NCBI GenBank assembly: GCA_035292685.1
Contig: DATDPP010000079.1
Location: forward strand, 62,001 to 126,000
Origin: JALYNX01 sp035292685
GTDB taxonomy: Bacteria; Actinomycetota; Acidimicrobiia; Spongiisociales; ZC4RG35
Reading direction: 5' to 3'
Length of the DNA stretch: 64,000 nt
A model generated the notes under the pieces. The model saw nothing but the letters and a program-made list of their open reading frames with translations, was not told the origin of the DNA and did not search any database. Position numbers and translations under genes: made by a program. Shown one piece after another: positions 33,437 through 42,710 of the stretch (position 1 is the stretch's first letter; each line of letters begins with the position of its first letter).

Positions 33437-34130
33437 CCTCATTCAAAGACAATAGATGGTTGTCGACGGGGGGGCGCGAGTCCCGGATGTCAGCCTGGTA
33501 CCTATCCCTGTCACGTTGCCAAGCCACTTTGAGCAACAGGTAAGGATCGATGGGATCTCCGTCGAGGTCGAGCTCGAAATGGGTATGGGAACCAGACGAT
33601 TCGGCATTCCCGGAATCGCCGACCCAGGCGATCATCTGACCGGCCTCGACCCATGCTCCAAGGCGCACCCCGGGCGCCAGAGTCAACGACCAGTCGGCGG
33701 CTCCGTCGTCGGTGCCCGGTGTGTCGTTGTTTAGATGGACGTATTTGGTGGTCCAACCCTCGGCATGGGCGATCTCGATATAGCGGCCTGCGAGTGAGTG
33801 GGTCTCAATCCTTGCGATGTAGCCATCTGCGGCCGCATACACCCGGGTCATCTTGGGGGCCATGAGATCGATTCCATGATGCCTGCGCCCACCCGAGCGT
33901 CGATCACCAAAAGTCGAGGCGAATACGGTGACGGAGGTCTCTTGAGGAAACCTGATCTCGAAGGGAGGCTCTTCTGTCGCCGCGGCCGATGGCGAGGGGA
34001 GGAGGATCATGTTCGCGATCAGGGCAACGAACGCGCCGCACAGGACGCGCCAGGAAGTGCTTGTCAGTGAATGCAGAGGACCTCCATGAATAGGGGAACG
34101 GATCGGGACTGTTCTTGCGGTCCCGTGCAA
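33426..34130 (-). CDS. M23-family (LytM/lysostaphin-type) secreted metallopeptidase
   Basis: 234 residues. A hydrophobic export segment (about 28-50, VLCGAFVALIANMILLPSPS) precedes the LytM domain. Zinc ligands are His84 and Asp88 in HHGIDLMAP and the HTH of SHTHFELDLDG near residue 182. Catalytic His is in YVHLNND. Such proteins cut peptidoglycan cross-bridges outside the cell or, when degenerate, activate amidases; here the ligands are complete. The TTG start at 34130 is uncertain: GGAGGT lies inside the frame, so a downstream start near the export segment is possible. Confidence 0.75.
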   Translation of the reverse strand: MHGTARTVPIRSPIHGGPLHSLTSTSWRVLCGAFVALIANMILLPSPSAAATEEPPFEIRFPQETSVTVFASTFGDRRSGGRRHHGIDLMAPKMTRVYAAADGYIARIETHSLAGRYIEIAHAEGWTTKYVHLNNDTPGTDDGAADWSLTLAPGVRLGAWVEAGQMIAWVGDSGNAESSGSHTHFELDLDGDPIDPYLLLKVAWQRDRDRYQADIRDSRPPVDNHLLSLNEVIG

Positions 34131-34178
34131 GCGGGTCAGGCTACGAAGACGCTCGCCCTATGCAAACCCAACCCCGCT

Positions 34179-34637
34179 TCAGGAAGCTGGGCCAGCCTCC
34201 ACCGGGCGGGACCGCACGGTGAACCGGAGCCGGGATACCGGCTCGTCGTCGACCGAGATCACGAAGGAGTAGGAGCCCTCTGCCCGGAACAAGAGGTTGT
34301 TGAACGTGAACGATCGGATCAGCCCGAAGTCGGTGGCGGTCGGAGACTCCGTGTGGGCCGGGAGATGCACGGTGTGGGCCAGCGGCTGGGGCAGCATGGG
34401 CGCACCGTCGGCGTCCTGGAGCTCCACTGAAACCTTGAGGAGCTCCTCGCCCCACGATGATGGGACCCGGAGCCGGAGCCCGATGGCAAGACTGGGATGG
34501 CGAGCCGGGAACGACCTCACCCACAGGGTGTCCCAACCGCCACCCAGCACGAAGAGCTTGCCTCTGACCGCCTGGACCGCGTCCGCAAGAAGGGCAACGT
34601 CGACGGTCGGACCAAGCGAATCGGGGGCAAGATCCAC
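34179..34637 (-). CDS. DUF6941-like hypothetical protein
   Basis: 152 residues, mostly beta strands by composition. The N-terminus PTVDVALLADAVQAVRGKLF followed by VLGGGWDTLW recalls an actinobacterial family I remember as DUF6941; the number is from memory. No signal peptide, membrane span or catalytic motif is visible. GTG start lies 67 bp from the divergent inositol phosphate synthase gene. Function unknown. Confidence 0.65.
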   Translation of the reverse strand: MDLAPDSLGPTVDVALLADAVQAVRGKLFVLGGGWDTLWVRSFPARHPSLAIGLRLRVPSSWGEELLKVSVELQDADGAPMLPQPLAHTVHLPAHTESPTATDFGLIRSFTFNNLLFRAEGSYSFVISVDDEPVSRLRFTVRSRPVEAGPAS

Positions 34638-34704
34638 GTGAGGAGACTAGACCCGGGTTCCGCAGACCCGGATGGCTCTTCTATCGTTCCCGTTAGGAGG
34701 ATCG

Positions 34705-36027
34705 ATGACAGACAGACCCCAGATCGCACCCGCCAATGGGAAGCTCGGCGTTCTCACCCCCGGGATGGGTGCCGTTTCAACCACCTTCATCGCCGGCGTG
34801 CTGGCCGCGCGCAAGGGCGATGCCCTGCCGATCGGCTCATTGACCCAGATGTCTCACATCCGGCTCGGCAAGCGAACCGACCAGCGCAACCCACTCATCA
34901 AGGATTTCGTCCCGTTGGCGGGTCTCGATGACCTGGAGTTCGGTGGCTGGGATCCCTACTCCGACGACGCCTACACCTCAGCGATGAAGGCGGGGGTGCT
35001 CGACCCCCGTCACCTCGAGGGAATCGGCGAAGAGCTGCGCTCGGTCAAGCCCTATCCGGCTGTCTTCTCCGAGAACTGGGTCAAGAACCTCGGCGGGGTG
35101 GACCAAGTGAAAGAGGGAGCCAACTACATGGACCTCGCCGAGAGGCTCATGGAGGACATCGACCGATTTCGCTCGGACAAGATGGTCGATCGGTTGGTCA
35201 TGGTGTGGTGTGGCTCGACCGAGGCTTATCGGGACCTATCGGAGGCTCATGTCGACATCGACGCCTTCGTGAAGGGCCTCAAGGAGAGCGACCCGGCCAT
35301 CACCCCGTCTCAGATATACGCCTACGCCGCTCTCAGAATGGGCGTTCCCTTTGCCAACGGCGCTCCCAACCTGACCGTCGACTTCCCGGCCATGGTCCAA
35401 CTGGCCGCGGAGGAGGGGATCCCCATCGCAGGCAAAGACTTCAAGACCGGGCAGACCCTGATGAAGACCATGGTGGCCCCCGGTCTCAAGGCCCGCATGC
35501 TGGGGATAAGGGGGTGGTTCTCGACCAACATCCTCGGCAACCGCGACGGTGAGGTGTTGGACGACCCGGAGAGCTTCAGGTCAAAGGAGGTCTCCAAGCT
35601 CGGCGTCCTCGAGCAGATCCTTCAACCCGAGGTGTACCCCGAGTTGTATGGGGATCTGTACCACAAGGTCCGGATCAATTACTACCCGCCGAAGGGCGAC
35701 GACAAGGAGGGCTGGGACAGCATCGATATCTTCGGCTGGCTCGGCTACCCGATGCAGATCAAGATCGACTTCCTCTGCAAAGACTCGATCCTGGCTGCGC
35801 CGATCGTGCTCGACCTGGCCCTGTTCATGGACTTGGCCGCCCGGGCCGGGCGCAGCGGGGTGCAGGAGTGGTTGTCGTTCTATTTCAAGAGCCCCCAGCA
35901 CGGCAGAGGCCTGTATCCGGAGAACGACCTCTTCATCCAGCACACCAAGCTCAAGAACAACTTGCGCCACATGATGGGTGAAGAGCTGATCACCCATCTC
36001 GGCACCGAGTACTACGAAGAAATGTGA
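34705..36027 (+). CDS. ino1: myo-Inositol-1-phosphate synthase
   Basis: 440 residues. NAD-dependent conversion of glucose 6-phosphate to inositol 1-phosphate, the first step to inositol lipids and, in many Actinomycetota, mycothiol. Rossmann sequence LGVLTPGMGAVSTTFIAGVL is near residue 14. Catalytic Lys-rich segments are GKDFKTGQTLMKTMVAPGL and RINYYPPKGDDKEGWDSID. ATG 34705 has TAGGAGG four bases upstream, which beats the in-frame start at 34672. The stop overlaps the ArfB start. Confidence 0.93.
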   Translation: MTDRPQIAPANGKLGVLTPGMGAVSTTFIAGVLAARKGDALPIGSLTQMSHIRLGKRTDQRNPLIKDFVPLAGLDDLEFGGWDPYSDDAYTSAMKAGVLDPRHLEGIGEELRSVKPYPAVFSENWVKNLGGVDQVKEGANYMDLAERLMEDIDRFRSDKMVDRLVMVWCGSTEAYRDLSEAHVDIDAFVKGLKESDPAITPSQIYAYAALRMGVPFANGAPNLTVDFPAMVQLAAEEGIPIAGKDFKTGQTLMKTMVAPGLKARMLGIRGWFSTNILGNRDGEVLDDPESFRSKEVSKLGVLEQILQPEVYPELYGDLYHKVRINYYPPKGDDKEGWDSIDIFGWLGYPMQIKIDFLCKDSILAAPIVLDLALFMDLAARAGRSGVQEWLSFYFKSPQHGRGLYPENDLFIQHTKLKNNLRHMMGEELITHLGTEYYEEM

Positions 36028-36431
36028 CCGGCGAAGGGATCACGGTCGGCCAATGGCTGATCCCCGAGTCTGAGCTCGAGGAGCGCTTCGATACCCCGGG
36101 CGGCCCCGGGGGCCAGCACGCCAACCGCAACGAGACTGCGGTGACGTTGCGTCTTCATGTTGCGGCTTCGTCACTCCCCGAAGAGGCGAAGGAGACCCTG
36201 ACCCGACGTCTTGGCCCGGTGGTGGAAGCAGTCGCCACCGACACCCGGTCACAATGGCGGAACCGGGCCCTGGCCCGCGAACGTCTGGTCGCCAAGCTGG
36301 AACGAGCCCTCGTGGATCGAAAGCCTCGCAAGAAGACCAAGCCCTCGAAGGCAGCAAGGGAGAGGCGGTTGGCGGCCAAGAAGGTGCGAGGTGAGGTCAA
36401 ACAGAAGCGGCGCCCCCCGGAAAGCGACTAG
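36024..36431 (+). CDS. arfB: Alternative ribosome-rescue factor B (peptidyl-tRNA hydrolase)
   Basis: 135 residues, the usual ArfB/YaeJ/ICT1 length. The release-factor-like domain carries GGQ at 29-31 within TPGGPGGQHANRNETAV. The C-terminal tail is strongly basic (RKPRKKTKPSKAARERR...), which threads the empty mRNA channel of stalled ribosomes. It frees nascent chains from non-stop complexes. GTG 36024 overlaps the TGA of ino1. Confidence 0.9.
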   Translation: MTGEGITVGQWLIPESELEERFDTPGGPGGQHANRNETAVTLRLHVAASSLPEEAKETLTRRLGPVVEAVATDTRSQWRNRALARERLVAKLERALVDRKPRKKTKPSKAARERRLAAKKVRGEVKQKRRPPESD

Positions 36432-36452
36432 AAGTGGGTTATCCCTGCCTGC

Positions 36453-37208
36453 TCAACGCTCGATTCGGGCACCGAGCGCTGATCGAGAGCGGTCGGCGAT
36501 GGTCAGATGGCGGCTTTGATAACGCCTCAGATCTCGATGCTGCCCCGGCGTGATCTTCTGACAGACGTAGTCCCAGTGCATCGCGACCAGATCTCCCACC
36601 TCGATGTCACCATGATCGACGGGAGGCAACACCGACTCGACACGTGCTGCGGAGAGACCCAACCGGGCTCCGTCCCAAGCAAGCGGTTGAGAGTCGACCA
36701 GGAGCCGGTCCCCGGCCCGCCCCACCACTTCGCCCCATCGAATCCGGCAGCGATCGAGCACGGCTAGAGCCTGGTCGACGATCCCCGATTGGAGCAGCCC
36801 TACCCAGGGGTAGACGCAGAAAACGTGAAACGAGTGCGTGGGCCGCCCACCCGCGTTGAGGGCATCGGACACCAGCTTCCAATCCCATCCGGCACGTCGT
36901 CGGAAACGCTCCTGCAACGAATTTCCCATGTCGAGCAAGTCCACCTTCTCCAGGAGAGGGCTGCCCAGCCAATAAGCCTCCACTACCTTCGGGTCGAGTG
37001 GCTCTCGATCGCTGCAGGCCGCGATCAGCTCCAGATATGGCCATGCGCCGGTGAAGGCGGGGATCACATGGCGCACTTCTTGGATTGCCGAGTCCCCACC
37101 GATCATGAGCTCCTTGAGCAGGCCGGAGTCCGCCGGCCCGCAGTAGCCCAGGGAATTCGGAGGAAAGGCGAACCGGCAGAAGAGAGCGGATCCCGACATT
37201 GCCCTCAT
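36453..37208 (-). CDS. DUF6390-like hypothetical protein near the hydrogenase operon
   Basis: 251 residues, soluble. The N-terminus SGSALFCRFAFPPNSLGYCG with PADSGLL and the later SFHVFCVYPWVGLL are distinctive; I recall this pattern as DUF6390, but cannot confirm the number here. Such proteins are often seen near hydrogenases in Actinobacteria, as here. Start ATG 37208 overlaps the EamA stop as ATGA and is preferred to 37232. A cleft-like arrangement of Cys, His and Trp is hinted at, but no known catalytic motif is present. Confidence 0.65.
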   Translation of the reverse strand: MRAMSGSALFCRFAFPPNSLGYCGPADSGLLKELMIGGDSAIQEVRHVIPAFTGAWPYLELIAACSDREPLDPKVVEAYWLGSPLLEKVDLLDMGNSLQERFRRRAGWDWKLVSDALNAGGRPTHSFHVFCVYPWVGLLQSGIVDQALAVLDRCRIRWGEVVGRAGDRLLVDSQPLAWDGARLGLSAARVESVLPPVDHGDIEVGDLVAMHWDYVCQKITPGQHRDLRRYQSRHLTIADRSRSALGARIER

Positions 37209-38146
37209 TGAGCGACCGCCGGGCCACGCCACCCGGCCACCAAGGCCACCACGGCACCTATCGCCACCAACACCAGGCCGAGCACTGGCGGAAGCGCTAT
37301 GTCGCGGATCCCTAGCTCGAGAAGGGCGGTGATGATTGCCCCTCCCACGAGGACAGCTGTCACATCAACGGCTTGCGCACGGGCCAACGCTGCAAACCAT
37401 GTCGCGACATAACCGGACAGAATCAGGCCGGTAAGGAGGATCCAGAGGATGTGTTCCGTCGTGACACCGGTCAGCCCCGAAAAGGCGCCTCGTCCCAGGC
37501 CATAGAGGATGAGGAGCACGCCTCCACCAGCCATCCGAGCAACTCCAACGGTTAGCGAAGGCACGGAGTCGAGTATTCGCTTGGCGACAACGGTCTCGAT
37601 CGACCAGAGCACTGTCGCCCCCAAGATCATCCATTCCCCGGCTCCAAACTCGATCGCAGCGACCCCGCCGGCCAAAGCGGCCTGGCCCCAGACGAGCAGG
37701 ACGATGGCCGCAACATGCAGGAAACCGATTCGCTCACGTAGAAAGGACACAGCAAGGACCGTCACCCACACCACCAGTGTCTTGTGAATGAAGGCAGCGT
37801 CCATCGACGCGGCCCGCGCCAGACCCTCGAAGAAGAGCAAGAACGGGATGCTGCCGCCGATAACGGCGATCAGGGACAGGCCAATCCAATGCTCCTTGAC
37901 CGGTGACCGGTCGACTCGCTCACCGCCTCCTCTCCTGGCGGCCGCAGTCGCCGCGATCGCGAGAATCAAAGCGGCAACGGTGTTCTTCAACGTCGTGTAT
38001 GTGGTCGGGTTGGCGATCTCGGCCCAGGCTCGCACCCCGTAGCCGTTGACGAAGATGGCAATGCCGCTGATCACGCCGGTGACGGCGGCCAGGAGAACAC
38101 CTGTTTGCCGACGCTGCATTCCTGTGATGCTCGTCCTGGATTTCAC
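37205..38146 (-). CDS. EamA/DMT-family membrane transporter
   Basis: 313 residues with ten predicted membrane spans in two five-span halves, the DMT superfamily exporter layout. Each half ends like EamA repeats: LSFLRERIGFLHVAAIVLLVWG-type in the first (FLRERIGFLHVAAIVLLVWG) and GAIITALLELGIRDIALPPV in the second. Substrates in the family include metabolites, amino acids and nucleotides; none can be assigned. Divergent from the hydrogenase operon with 74 bp between, and coupled to the DUF6390-like gene. Confidence 0.85.
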   Translation of the reverse strand: MKSRTSITGMQRRQTGVLLAAVTGVISGIAIFVNGYGVRAWAEIANPTTYTTLKNTVAALILAIAATAAARRGGGERVDRSPVKEHWIGLSLIAVIGGSIPFLLFFEGLARAASMDAAFIHKTLVVWVTVLAVSFLRERIGFLHVAAIVLLVWGQAALAGGVAAIEFGAGEWMILGATVLWSIETVVAKRILDSVPSLTVGVARMAGGGVLLILYGLGRGAFSGLTGVTTEHILWILLTGLILSGYVATWFAALARAQAVDVTAVLVGGAIITALLELGIRDIALPPVLGLVLVAIGAVVALVAGWRGPAVAQ

Positions 38147-38220
38147 GGCTCCTGACCCTACCGACCCCAGAGCACCGAGCAGCGGCCAATGGGTACTGTG
38201 GCCCTTGGTATGGAGGGCGT

Positions 38221-39339
38221 GTGAGCCAAGTGGTCGTTGACCGGAGCGACATCGGCGTCCTCTTCGATGTCCTGGTGTCCGATGGCTACACGATCGTGGG
38301 ACCCACGGTGCAGGACCGGGCCATCGTCTACGACGCGCTCGATGGTGTCGATGATCTCCCTATCGGATGGACCGACGAGCAGGACGGCGGGAAGTACCGG
38401 CTGCTGCCCAGGGAGGATGAGGCCCTGTTTGGCTACGCCGTGGGTCAGCATTCGTGGAAGAAGCTCCTCTTCCCTCCCAGGGTGACTCTCCTCGAAGTCA
38501 AGCGGACTAATGGCTCCCTGGAGTTCGTCCAGAGCGAGGTCCCCGAAGTGCGGTATGCCTTCCTCGGCGTGCGGGCGTGCGAGCTGGCAGCGATCGCAAT
38601 CCAGGATCGGGTTTTTCTGGGCAGTGGACCGGTCGATCGCACCTACCAGACGGCCCGACGCGACGTCTTCACAATCGCTCTCAACTGCATGGTGGCTGGA
38701 GGCACCTGCTTCTGCGTGTCGATGGAGACCGGGCCCCGATGCACATCGGGTTATGACCTGGTTCTGACCGAGATCATCGACTCCGACCGGCACGAGTTCG
38801 TCTTCGAGGCGGGGACCGAGGCCGGGGAGATCGTGCTGTCGCGGCTGCAAGGCCGGGCTGCGTCCGGGTCCGACCTGGCCCGTGTCGATCAGATTGTGGA
38901 GGAGACCGCTTCGAACATGGGCAGGTCGATGGAGACCGCAGGGATCAAAGAGCTGCTCCTGGCCAACCTGGAGCACCCCCGCTGGGACGAAGTGGCGGAG
39001 AGATGTCTGGCCTGCACCAACTGCACGCTCGTTTGTCCCACCTGTTTCTGCTCCACAACGGAGGACACGGTGACTCTCGACGGCAACCTGGCGACCAGGT
39101 CGCGCCGTTGGGACTCGTGCTTCACAATGGACTTCTCGAGTTTGCACGGCGTCCCCGTTCGAAGCTCGACCAGGTCCCGGTATCGGCAATGGATGACCCA
39201 CAAGCTCGCAACCTGGTTCGACCAGTTCGGATCCTCGGGGTGTGTCGGTTGTGGGCGTTGCATCACCTGGTGCCCGGTAGGAATCGATATCACGGCAGAG
39301 GTGGCCGCTATTCGCGCCTCGGAAGGTGTGGTCCTATGA
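38221..39339 (+). CDS. hyhB: Group 3b [NiFe] hydrogenase, beta subunit (4Fe-4S dicluster)
   Basis: 372 residues. Electron-transfer subunit linking hydrogenase to the flavin subunit. Two cluster motifs are at the C-terminal side: CLACTNCTLVCPTCFC near 263 and CVGCGRCITWCPVGID near 341. An upstream CFCVSMETGPRCTSG segment is typical of the HydB/HyhB/AsrA group. GTG 38221 has GGAGGG upstream. It begins a tight operon of eight genes with 4-11 bp overlaps. Asr anaerobic sulfite reductase subunit A is a close paralogue, but the large and small hydrogenase genes downstream settle the assignment. Confidence 0.88.
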   Translation: MSQVVVDRSDIGVLFDVLVSDGYTIVGPTVQDRAIVYDALDGVDDLPIGWTDEQDGGKYRLLPREDEALFGYAVGQHSWKKLLFPPRVTLLEVKRTNGSLEFVQSEVPEVRYAFLGVRACELAAIAIQDRVFLGSGPVDRTYQTARRDVFTIALNCMVAGGTCFCVSMETGPRCTSGYDLVLTEIIDSDRHEFVFEAGTEAGEIVLSRLQGRAASGSDLARVDQIVEETASNMGRSMETAGIKELLLANLEHPRWDEVAERCLACTNCTLVCPTCFCSTTEDTVTLDGNLATRSRRWDSCFTMDFSSLHGVPVRSSTRSRYRQWMTHKLATWFDQFGSSGCVGCGRCITWCPVGIDITAEVAAIRASEGVVL

Positions 39340-39791
39340 ATCTCCAATCAATGCGCGAGAGCAGCGAGTTGCTGACCAGGCTCTCCAATACCGAGCTCGA
39401 GTTCTTCGAGTCAGTCTCCCGGGAGACTCACCTGGCCAACGGTCAGATCCTGTTCGAGGAGGGCGGCCCCGCCGATAGCTTCTTCATCGTCTCCAAGGGC
39501 AAGATCGGGCTCGAGATGACCAGCCCGGGCATGGCGGCAATGGTCATACAGACGTTGGGCCCCGGAGACCTGGTCGGTGTGAGCTGCTTCTTCCCTCCCC
39601 ATCGGTGGAACTGGAGGGCACGGGCCATGGAGGACACCGACCTGATCGTCTTCGACGCGGTTGAGGTTCGTCGTATGTGCGACGTCAATCGAGACCTCGC
39701 CCTCGAGGTACTGGGAGTCGTGGCCGAGGAAGTGGTGCGACGACTGCACGGCACCAGGATTCAGCTCCTCGATCTCTACCGAAGCACCTGA
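39336..39791 (+). CDS. Cyclic nucleotide-binding domain protein in the hydrogenase operon
   Basis: 151 residues, a single cNMP-binding beta-roll. ILFEEGGPADSFFIVSKGKIGL and LGPGDLVGVSCFFPPHRWNWRARAMEDT follow the CRP fold. The phosphate-binding cassette lacks the full RxA arrangement, and no DNA-binding helix-turn-helix follows. It probably regulates or stabilises the hydrogenase by protein contact rather than acting as a transcription factor. Homologues are a regular part of actinobacterial group 3b operons, as I recall for mycobacteria. ATGA overlap with the beta subunit. Confidence 0.8.
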   Translation: MNLQSMRESSELLTRLSNTELEFFESVSRETHLANGQILFEEGGPADSFFIVSKGKIGLEMTSPGMAAMVIQTLGPGDLVGVSCFFPPHRWNWRARAMEDTDLIVFDAVEVRRMCDVNRDLALEVLGVVAEEVVRRLHGTRIQLLDLYRST

Positions 39792-39794
39792 TAC

Positions 39795-40655
39795 ATGCCT
39801 TCCATCGCCAGCTCGCTCCTTTCGGAGAGCACGGCCGAGGCTCTGCTCCCCAGTGCCTTTCGCGTCATCTCCCGACACTCCGAGACACCGGACACCGTGA
39901 CCCTGGGGTTGGAGTCCGAGGATGGCAAGGAGGTCCCCTTCGCCCCCGGCCAGTTCATGATGTTCTACGTGTTCGGCATCGGCGAGGTGCCGATCTCGAT
40001 CTCGAGCGATCCCCAGAGCACTGGGACCCTCCTCCACACCGTTCGCTCGGTCGGTGCAGTGACCAAAGCCGTTGTCGACCTCCAAATCGGCGATCGGGTC
40101 GGCCTTCGAGGGCCCTACGGGGTGGGGTGGCCGGTCGCCGCGGCCGAGGGGAACGACCTGTTGGTGGCGGCCGGTGGCATCGGCCTCGCTCCGTTGCGCC
40201 CGGTCGTGTTCGACGTCCTGGCACGCCGGGATCGGTTTGGCGCGGTGTCCGTCATCTACGGCGCCCGCTCACCTGCCGATCTCCTCTTTGTGGAAGAGCT
40301 CCACACCTGGAGGAGCCGGTTCGACATGGAGTTCGAGGTCACCGTCGATCGATCCGATGAAACCTGGCATGGCGATGTCGGTGTCGTCACCGGCTTGCTC
40401 CCCCGGGTCTCCTTTGATCCGACCAGGACGGTCGCCATGCTTTGCGGGCCCGAGATCATGATGAAAGTGGTTGCCAACGAGGTGACGAAGCGCGGGGTGG
40501 CGCCCGAGAACATCTACGTGAGCGTGGAGCGCAACATGAAATGTGCCATCGGGTTCTGCGGTCACTGTCAGTTCGGTGCAGACTTCATGTGTCGCAACGG
40601 CCCGGTGCTCCCCTATTCACGGCTGGGCGACCGTCTGCGGGTGCCGGAGCTATGA
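39795..40655 (+). CDS. hyhG: Group 3b hydrogenase, gamma subunit (FAD/NAD(P)-binding, 2Fe-2S)
   Basis: 286 residues of the ferredoxin-NADP reductase superfamily, DHOD-beta-type. The FAD region has GQFMMFYVFGIGEVPISISS, the nucleotide region AAGGIGLAPLRPVV and AMLCGPEIMM. A C-terminal [2Fe-2S] site is CAIGFCGHCQFGADFMC at about 249-265. It exchanges electrons between NAD(P)H and the beta subunit. Its stop overlaps the small-subunit start. Confidence 0.88.
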   Translation: MPSIASSLLSESTAEALLPSAFRVISRHSETPDTVTLGLESEDGKEVPFAPGQFMMFYVFGIGEVPISISSDPQSTGTLLHTVRSVGAVTKAVVDLQIGDRVGLRGPYGVGWPVAAAEGNDLLVAAGGIGLAPLRPVVFDVLARRDRFGAVSVIYGARSPADLLFVEELHTWRSRFDMEFEVTVDRSDETWHGDVGVVTGLLPRVSFDPTRTVAMLCGPEIMMKVVANEVTKRGVAPENIYVSVERNMKCAIGFCGHCQFGADFMCRNGPVLPYSRLGDRLRVPEL

Positions 40656-41428
40656 CCACCTCACGCCAGAAGCTGGCCGTCTGGAAGTTTGCCTCATGCG
40701 ACGGGTGTCAGTTGACGCTCCTCGACGCCGAGGATCATCTCCTGGACATCGCCGGCGCCATCGACATCGCTTACTTCCCCGAGGCCACCCGCGGCGAGGT
40801 CGAAGGGCCGTATGACCTCTCACTGGTGGAAGGCTCCATCACGACTCCTCATGACGCCGAGAGGATCGCCATGGTCAGGGCGACATCGAGGACTGTTGTG
40901 ACCATCGGGGCGTGCGCCACCGCAGGGGGAATTCAGGCCCTCCGGAACTGGGCGAACGTCGACGAGTTCCTGACCATCGTCTACGCACAACCCCAATACA
41001 TCGAGACGCTCACAACATCGACTCCCATCTCCGACCACATCGATGTCGACTTCGAGCTTCGAGGTTGCCCCATCTCCAAGCATCAGCTGCTGGAGGTGAT
41101 CGACGCCTTCCTTCATCGGCGTGCGCCCAACATCCCACGACACAGCGTCTGTGTGGAATGCAAGCTGCGCGGCACCAACTGTGTCATGGTGGCCCAGCAG
41201 ATACCCTGCATGGGGCCGATCACCCAGGCCGGATGCGGCGCCATCTGCCCCGCATACGACCGTGGCTGCTATGGCTGTTTCGGGCCATCCCAGTCGCCGA
41301 ATATCGATTCTCTGGCGTCGTGGTTTGCGCAACTCGGGGTCTCCGACGGCGACCTGGTTCGGGCGCTGCGCACCTTCAACGGCTATGCCCCCGAGTTCCG
41401 AGAGGCGAGCGAGGCCTATGAGCGTTGA
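40652..41428 (+). CDS. hyhS: Group 3b [NiFe] hydrogenase small (delta) subunit
   Basis: 258 residues. The proximal cluster motif begins ASCDGCQLTLLD (Cys16, Cys19), continues with GACATAGG and RGCPISKHQLLE, and ends with a Cys-rich tail (CVECKLRGTNCV, PCMGPITQAGCGAICP, CYGCFGP). The pattern fits three 4Fe-4S clusters, as in cytoplasmic group 3 enzymes without a Tat leader. The NuoB-like resemblance is expected, since NuoB is homologous. The gene overlaps the large subunit gene by 11 bp. Confidence 0.9.
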   Translation: MTTSRQKLAVWKFASCDGCQLTLLDAEDHLLDIAGAIDIAYFPEATRGEVEGPYDLSLVEGSITTPHDAERIAMVRATSRTVVTIGACATAGGIQALRNWANVDEFLTIVYAQPQYIETLTTSTPISDHIDVDFELRGCPISKHQLLEVIDAFLHRRAPNIPRHSVCVECKLRGTNCVMVAQQIPCMGPITQAGCGAICPAYDRGCYGCFGPSQSPNIDSLASWFAQLGVSDGDLVRALRTFNGYAPEFREASEAYER

Positions 41429-42710
41429 ACGCGAGATCGCCGTCGACTACCTGGCCCGGGTGGAGGGGGAGGGGGCGATGTATCTCAAGCTGAAGGGGGA
41501 CGAGGTGATCGACCTCAGATTCAAGATCTTCGAGCCGCCGCGGTTCTTCGAAGCGTTCCTGCGCGGTCGCCGGTTCTCCGAGGCGCCCGATATCACCGCC
41601 CGCATATGCGGCATATGCCCCATCGCCTATCAGACCAGCGCCTGCAATGCGATGGAATCCGCCGCCGGTGTCCGGCTGCCGGGCCCGCTTCGTGCCCTGC
41701 GCCGGCTGATCTATTGCGGCGAGTGGATCGAGAGCCATGCCCTCCACGTTTTCTTCCTCCACGCCCCTGACTTCCTGGGATATGAGAGCGCCATCCGGAT
41801 GGCCGCCGACTTTCCGGAGCAGGTGCAGATGGGTCTCCGGCTCAAGAAGATCGGCAATCAGATCATGGCCCTCGTGGGGGGCCGGGAGATCCACCCGATC
41901 AACATCCGGGTTGGCGGCTTCTTCCGGGTCCCCACCAAGCAGGAGTTGCGGTCCCTGGTGCCAGACCTGGAGTGGGCCCTGGAGGCTGCGCTGGCCACGA
42001 CCAGATGGGTATCTGGATTCCCCTTCCCCGAGTTCGAGCGGGACTACGAGTTCGTGGCCCTTCAGCACCCCGACGAGTACGCCATCCATGAGGGCCGCAT
42101 TGCGTCGAACCGAGGCCTGAACATCAGCGTCGACGAGTGGGGCGAGTACTTCGAGGAGAGTCAAGTCTCCTGGTCCAACGCCCTCCACGCCCGTCGCAAG
42201 AACGGAGGCTCCTATCACCTGGGGCCGATGGCCCGCTATTCGCTGAATTCCGAGCAGCTCACCCCTGTGGCCCGAGGCGCCGCCGGGGAGGCCGGGCTCG
42301 GTTCCAGGTGTGGCAACCCCTTCCGGAGCATCATCATCAGAGCCGTTGAGATCGCATTCGCCTGTGAGGAAGCGCTCCGCTTGATCGACGCCTACACCCA
42401 ACCCGAGGCCCCCTACGTCGAGGTCGAGCCGCGGAATGCTGTGGGTCATGGCGCCTCGGAAGCCCCCCGGGGAACTCTGTACCACCGCTACGCGATCGAC
42501 TCCGAAGCGCTCATCACCGAGGCCCACATCGTGCCCCCTACCTCACAGAATCAGCTGAGTATCGAAGACGACCTTCGCGCCTACGTTCCGGGACGCGCCC
42601 ATCTGCCGGATGATCAGCTTCAGTGGCAGCTGGAACAGGCGATCCGCTGTTATGACCCCTGTATCTCCTGCGCCACTCACTTCCTCGACCTCACCGTGGA
42701 CCGGGAATGA
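41418..42710 (+). CDS. hyhL: Group 3b [NiFe] hydrogenase large (alpha) subunit
   Basis: 430 residues. It carries the Ni-Fe site that splits or forms H2. The L1 motif RICGICPIAYQTSAC (Cys64, Cys67) and L2 motif DPCISCATH (Cys415, Cys418) give the four metal Cys. Tyr in place of the usual L1 His is typical of group 3b. The last nine residues after His421 form the tail removed by the maturation protease encoded next. ATG 41418 was chosen because it starts the conserved N-terminus; longer frames overlap the small subunit. Confidence 0.93.
   Translation: MSVEREIAVDYLARVEGEGAMYLKLKGDEVIDLRFKIFEPPRFFEAFLRGRRFSEAPDITARICGICPIAYQTSACNAMESAAGVRLPGPLRALRRLIYCGEWIESHALHVFFLHAPDFLGYESAIRMAADFPEQVQMGLRLKKIGNQIMALVGGREIHPINIRVGGFFRVPTKQELRSLVPDLEWALEAALATTRWVSGFPFPEFERDYEFVALQHPDEYAIHEGRIASNRGLNISVDEWGEYFEESQVSWSNALHARRKNGGSYHLGPMARYSLNSEQLTPVARGAAGEAGLGSRCGNPFRSIIIRAVEIAFACEEALRLIDAYTQPEAPYVEVEPRNAVGHGASEAPRGTLYHRYAIDSEALITEAHIVPPTSQNQLSIEDDLRAYVPGRAHLPDDQLQWQLEQAIRCYDPCISCATHFLDLTVDRE

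Noticed and set aside
40652..41428. NADH dehydrogenase subunit NuoB
   Set aside because: The next gene has the four Ni-binding Cys of a hydrogenase large subunit, and maturation genes follow.
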